Origin: Alkalihalophilus marmarensis DSM 21297
GTDB taxonomy: Bacteria > Bacillota > Bacilli > Bacillales > Bacillaceae_D
Reading direction: 5' to 3'
Assembly (NCBI RefSeq): GCF_000474275.2
Contig: NZ_ATAE01000037.1
Location: 1 to 64,000 of the forward strand
DNA length: 64,000 nucleotides
The translations under genes were made by a program, and so were the position numbers. The notes below the pieces were generated by a model. The model was not told the origin of the DNA. It saw only the letters and a list, made by a program, of their open reading frames with translations, and did no database searches. Below, one piece after another: positions 61,723 through 64,000 of this stretch (position 1 is the stretch's first letter; the number at the start of each line of letters is the position of its first letter).

Positions 61723-61819
61723 TATTTTCTGAAAATTTGTTGATAACGCTTTCTTTATTAACAAATTTATGTGGATATAATGTGTGACTGAATATTCATT
61801 CATTTATTAATAATAGAAA

Positions 61820-61850
61820 AGAGGAGCTGCCCTTGTGGATAGCTCCTCTT
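61820..61850 (-). terminator. terminator of the leuS transcript
   Basis: GAGGAGCT and AGCTCCTC around a 12-nt loop. The T-rich TTTTCTATTATT follows on the minus strand only. It lies about 370 nt after the leuS stop, so the repeats between would be part of the leuS 3' UTR. Confidence 0.7.
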
Positions 61851-61866
61851 CCACTATATGTGTATC

Positions 61867-62053
61867 GACACAATCGCGTGCTGAACTCATACATATCCAT
61901 CTAGCATTGACGCATATCGCAGTTGAACCGACGCAATTACCTTAGAAAAGTGCAATAACATTCGGCAATGACGCATATACGTGTGGAACGAGCGTAATTA
62001 GGGTTCTTACCGACGCATAAACTGCTTGAAAACGTACAATTGAGTTATAGCAG
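61867..62053. repeat. degenerate 21-bp tandem repeat array, nine units
   Basis: Units begin at 61867, 61888, 61909, 61930, 61951, 61970, 61991, 62012 and 62033. All are 21 bp long except the fifth (19 bp). The best units share GACGCATA or GACGCAATTA at their start and TTGAAC-like sequence in the second half. Others are worn (for example TGCAATAAC, AGCGTAATTA, CGTACAATT). Confidence 0.75.
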
Positions 62054-62059
62054 CCAGCT

Positions 62060-62219
62060 GAGCGACTTCAGCCAAGAGAGTCGCTTTCACTTTTCCTGTC
62101 TAGTTACAGCTCCTTGCCCTGCGGGTAAAAACGGTGAGTCAAACGAAGTCTAAGTTCGGACTTCTGTTTGTCTCCCCTCATTTTACCGCATGCCAGAACA
62201 GTCGCTTACACTTTTCCTT
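62060..62219 (-). repeat. hairpin-forming interspersed repeat, copy D
   Basis: Reads on the minus strand: GGAAAAGTG, GACTG, then the 20-bp core (62176-62195) identical to copy B. A long hairpin follows (62121-62189): GCGGTAAAA, CAAAC and GAAGTC arms with an 8-nt apex loop. CTAGACAGGAAAAG (62088-62111) opens a further worn half copy. It sits right after the leuS stop. Confidence 0.75.
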
Positions 62220-64000
62220 TTACCCTACTACAATATTAACTAGCTTTCCTGGCACCGCAATAATTTTTCTTACGGTTTTGTCGCCGATTGCTTCTTGTAC
62301 TTTGTCGTCATTCTTTGCGATTTCTTCCATTTGATCGCGTGAGGCGTCTGCTGGAATTACAAGTTTTGCACGTACTTTACCGTTAATTTGAACAACTACT
62401 TCTACTTCATTTTCAACAAGAAGTGATTCTTCGTATGTTGGCCACTCAGCATATGTGATGGTTTCGTTGTGTCCGAACTTCTCCCAAAGCTCTTCTGCAA
62501 TGTGAGGAGCGAGTGGCGCTAGAAGTTTAACAAAGCCTTCCATTAACTCACGTGGAAGCTTCTCTTGTTTGTAGGCATCATTGATGAACACCATCATTTG
62601 AGAAATTCCAACGTTAAAGCGAAGCGCTGCAAAGTCTTCCGTCACTTTTTTGACCGTTTGGTGATACGTACGGATAAATTCATCTGTCCCTTTTGTATCT
62701 GTGATTGCAGGGTTCAGCTCGTTTGTCTTTTCATCAATAAATAGACGCCATACACGATCTAAGAATCTGCGCGCACCGTCTAAGCCGTTTGTAGACCAAG
62801 CGATCGATGCATCAAGAGGTCCCATGAACATTTCGTATAAACGTAGAGTATCTGCACCATGGCTTAGAACGATATCATCAGGATTTACAACGTTTCCTTT
62901 TGATTTACTCATCTTCTCATTGTTTTCACCAAGAATCATTCCTTGGTTATAAAGCTTTTGGAACGGCTCTTTCGTTGGCACAACTCCAAGGTCGTAAAGG
63001 AATTTGTGCCAGAAGCGTGCATACAACAAGTGAAGAACCGCATGCTCTGCTCCGCCAATATAAATATCTACAGGCAGCCATTGCTTTAATTTTTCAGGAT
63101 CTGCTAGCGCTTCGCTGTTGTTTGGATCGATGTAGCGCAGATAATACCAGCAGCTTCCTGCCCAGTTAGGCATTGTGTTTGTTTCACGTCTGCCTTTCAT
63201 GCCTGTTTTAGGATCCGTCACTTCAAGCCATTCTTTGTGGTTAGCAAGCGGTGATTCTCCTGTATCAGACGGCTTGATCTCATCCATTTTTGGCAGAGTT
63301 AATGGCAGTTCTTCATAAGCGACCGGTGTCATTGAACCGTCTTCCCAGTGAATCATAGGAATTGGCTCACCCCAGTAACGCTGACGGCTGAATAACCAGT
63401 CACGTAGACGGTACGTTACTTTTTTCGTTCCGTAATGATTCGCTTCAAGCCACTCAATCATGTTTGTAATAGCAGCTTCTTTATCAAGGCCGTTAAGGAA
63501 GTCAGAATTTACATGCTCCCCGTCACCTGTATAAGCCTCTTTTTCAACCTCTCCGCCAGCTACTACTTCAATAATTTCAAGGTCAAATGTCTTAGCGAAC
63601 TCATAATCACGCTCATCATGAGCCGGAACAGCCATAATTGCTCCAGTACCGTAGCTTACAAGTACGTAATCAGCAATCCAGATCGGAATACGTTTCCCGT
63701 TGGCAGGGTTTACAGCAAATGCACCTGTAAATACGCCCGTCTTTTCTTTAGAAAGCTCTGTACGCTCTAAATCACTCTTCAATGCCACTTGTTTTTTATA
63801 CTTCTCAACAGCTTCTTGTTGTTCTGCTGTTGTAATCACATCTACCAGCTTATGTTCAGGAGCAAGCACCATATAAGTTGCGCCAAATAATGTATCCGGA
63901 CGAGTCGTGAATACATCAACTTTCTCCTCGTCATGTCCATCTACTTTAAATGTAACCTCAGCCCCTTCTGAACGGCCGATCCAGTTGCGCTGCATATCTT
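62220..64000 (-). CDS. leuS: leucyl-tRNA synthetase, C-terminal part (cut by window edge)
   Basis: Charges tRNA-Leu and edits mischarged products. About 593 C-terminal residues of a roughly 800-residue class Ia enzyme are present. They cover the CP1 editing domain ([13 protein letters not shown] near the right edge, and [12 protein letters not shown]), the catalytic RYWGEPIP, the [10 protein letters not shown] loop and the anticodon-binding and C-terminal domains. The open frame continues to 64000. A T-box is usual upstream of leuS in Bacillus but would lie outside the window. Confidence 0.97.
   Translation of the reverse strand, partial: DMQRNWIGRSEGAEVTFKVDGHDEEKVDVFTTRPDTLFGATYMVLAPEHKLVDVITTAEQQEAVEKYKKQVALKSDLERTELSKEKTGVFTGAFAVNPANGKRIPIWIADYVLVSYGTGAIMAVPAHDERDYEFAKTFDLEIIEVVAGGEVEKEAYTGDGEHVNSDFLNGLDKEAAITNMIEWLEANHYGTKKVTYRLRDWLFSRQRYWGEPIPMIHWEDGSMTPVAYEELPLTLPKMDEIKPSDTGESPLANHKEWLEVTDPKTGMKGRRETNTMPNWAGSCWYYLRYIDPNNSEALADPEKLKQWLPVDIYIGGAEHAVLHLLYARFWHKFLYDLGVVPTKEPFQKLYNQGMILGENNEKMSKSKGNVVNPDDIVLSHGADTLRLYEMFMGPLDASIAWSTNGLDGARRFLDRVWRLFIDEKTNELNPAITDTKGTDEFIRTYHQTVKKVTEDFAALRFNVGISQMMVFINDAYKQEKLPRELMEGFVKLLAPLAPHIAEELWEKFGHNETITYAEWPTYEESLLVENEVEVVVQINGKVRAKLVIPADASRDQMEEIAKNDDKVQEAIGDKTVRKIIAVPGKLVNIVVG

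Larger units (their letters stand above)
61599..62219. other. 621-bp intergenic region ytfP / leuS with several repeat structures
   Basis: No gene. It holds, in order: a DnaA-box-like cluster with an inverted repeat, a leuS terminator (61820-61850), a 21-bp tandem array (61867-62053) and hairpin repeat copy D (62060-62219). Both flanking genes end here. Confidence 0.8.

Noticed and set aside
61867-62053. CRISPR array
   Set aside because: Units are contiguous at 21 bp with no spacers, are degenerate, and no cas genes are near.

Overview
The window is a block of Bacillus-type chromosome (Firmicutes, Bacillaceae). It is low G+C, has strong AGGAGG-type ribosome binding sites and many intrinsic terminators, and starts with the first codons of an alpha/beta spore protein gene. 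Gene order follows the Bacillus subtilis sspA-thiI-nifZ-braB-ezrA-hisJ-refZ-ytsP-ytrP-rpsD-tyrS-acsA-acuABC-motPS-ccpA-aroA-ytxGH-murC-sftA-ytpQP-ytoPQ-ytzB-ytnP-trmB-ytzH-ytmP-ytlQP-ytkP-ytjP-ytzE-ytgP-ytfP-leuS stretch, with local insertions and losses. I saw no rRNA, tRNA, insertion sequence, prophage or CRISPR array. The MotPS stator and the synteny would fit an alkaliphilic or salt-tolerant Bacillus relative, but that is inference.

Layout. 1-8.5 kb: spore protein start, ThiI/IscS tRNA thiolation pair, BraB, EzrA, HisJ, RefZ and a free-methionine sulfoxide reductase. 8.5-16.3 kb: a GAF-GGDEF cyclase, rpsD with a structured leader, a T-box-controlled TyrRS of the KMSKS (TyrZ-like) class, and a class A penicillin-binding protein with a Gly/Asn repeat tail. 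16.4-25.6 kb: the acetate module (acsA against acuABC, with CcpA-site candidates at both promoters), mtnN, ccpA-motP-motS and the fused chorismate mutase/DAHP synthase. 25.6-34.4 kb: a mixed accessory patch (a new small ORF, an SDR, ytxGH, an M29 peptidase, a zinc ADH, a DUF2817 protein, murC and a short NAPRTase). 34.5-46 kb: sftA, ytpQ, ytpP, a PfoR/EIIC-like membrane protein, ytoQ, an ITPase, ytoP, ytzB, ytnP, trmB, ytzH and ytmP. 46-54 kb: purU, a solitary HicB-like protein, ytlQ, lrgAB, ytlP, ytkP, a PepV dipeptidase and ytzE. 54-64 kb: a pseudouridine synthase, an NAD-binding protein, two SEDS glycosyltransferase genes in tandem, a MurJ/YtgP flippase, ytfP, and leuS cut by the right edge.

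How genes work together. AcsA activity is set by AcuA acetylation and AcuC deacetylation, and CcpA, encoded nearby, probably represses both transcripts. ThiI takes sulfur from the adjacent cysteine desulfurase. FtsW/RodA-like polymerases, the YtgP flippase, the class A PBP, MurC and EzrA all belong to envelope growth and division.

The least explained signals are non-coding: (i) a hairpin-forming interspersed repeat at 47.4-47.7 kb and again at 62.1-62.2 kb sharing an exact 20-bp core; (ii) a degenerate 21-bp tandem array at 61.87-62.05 kb; (iii) an inverted repeat carrying DnaA-box-like sequences just after ytfP; (iv) a four-copy 13-bp duplication across the stop codon of the pseudouridine synthase gene; and (v) an unannotated 55-codon gene at 25.8 kb. 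Nothing here clearly looks like a new defence or biosynthetic system. Most of the window is ordinary core genome.
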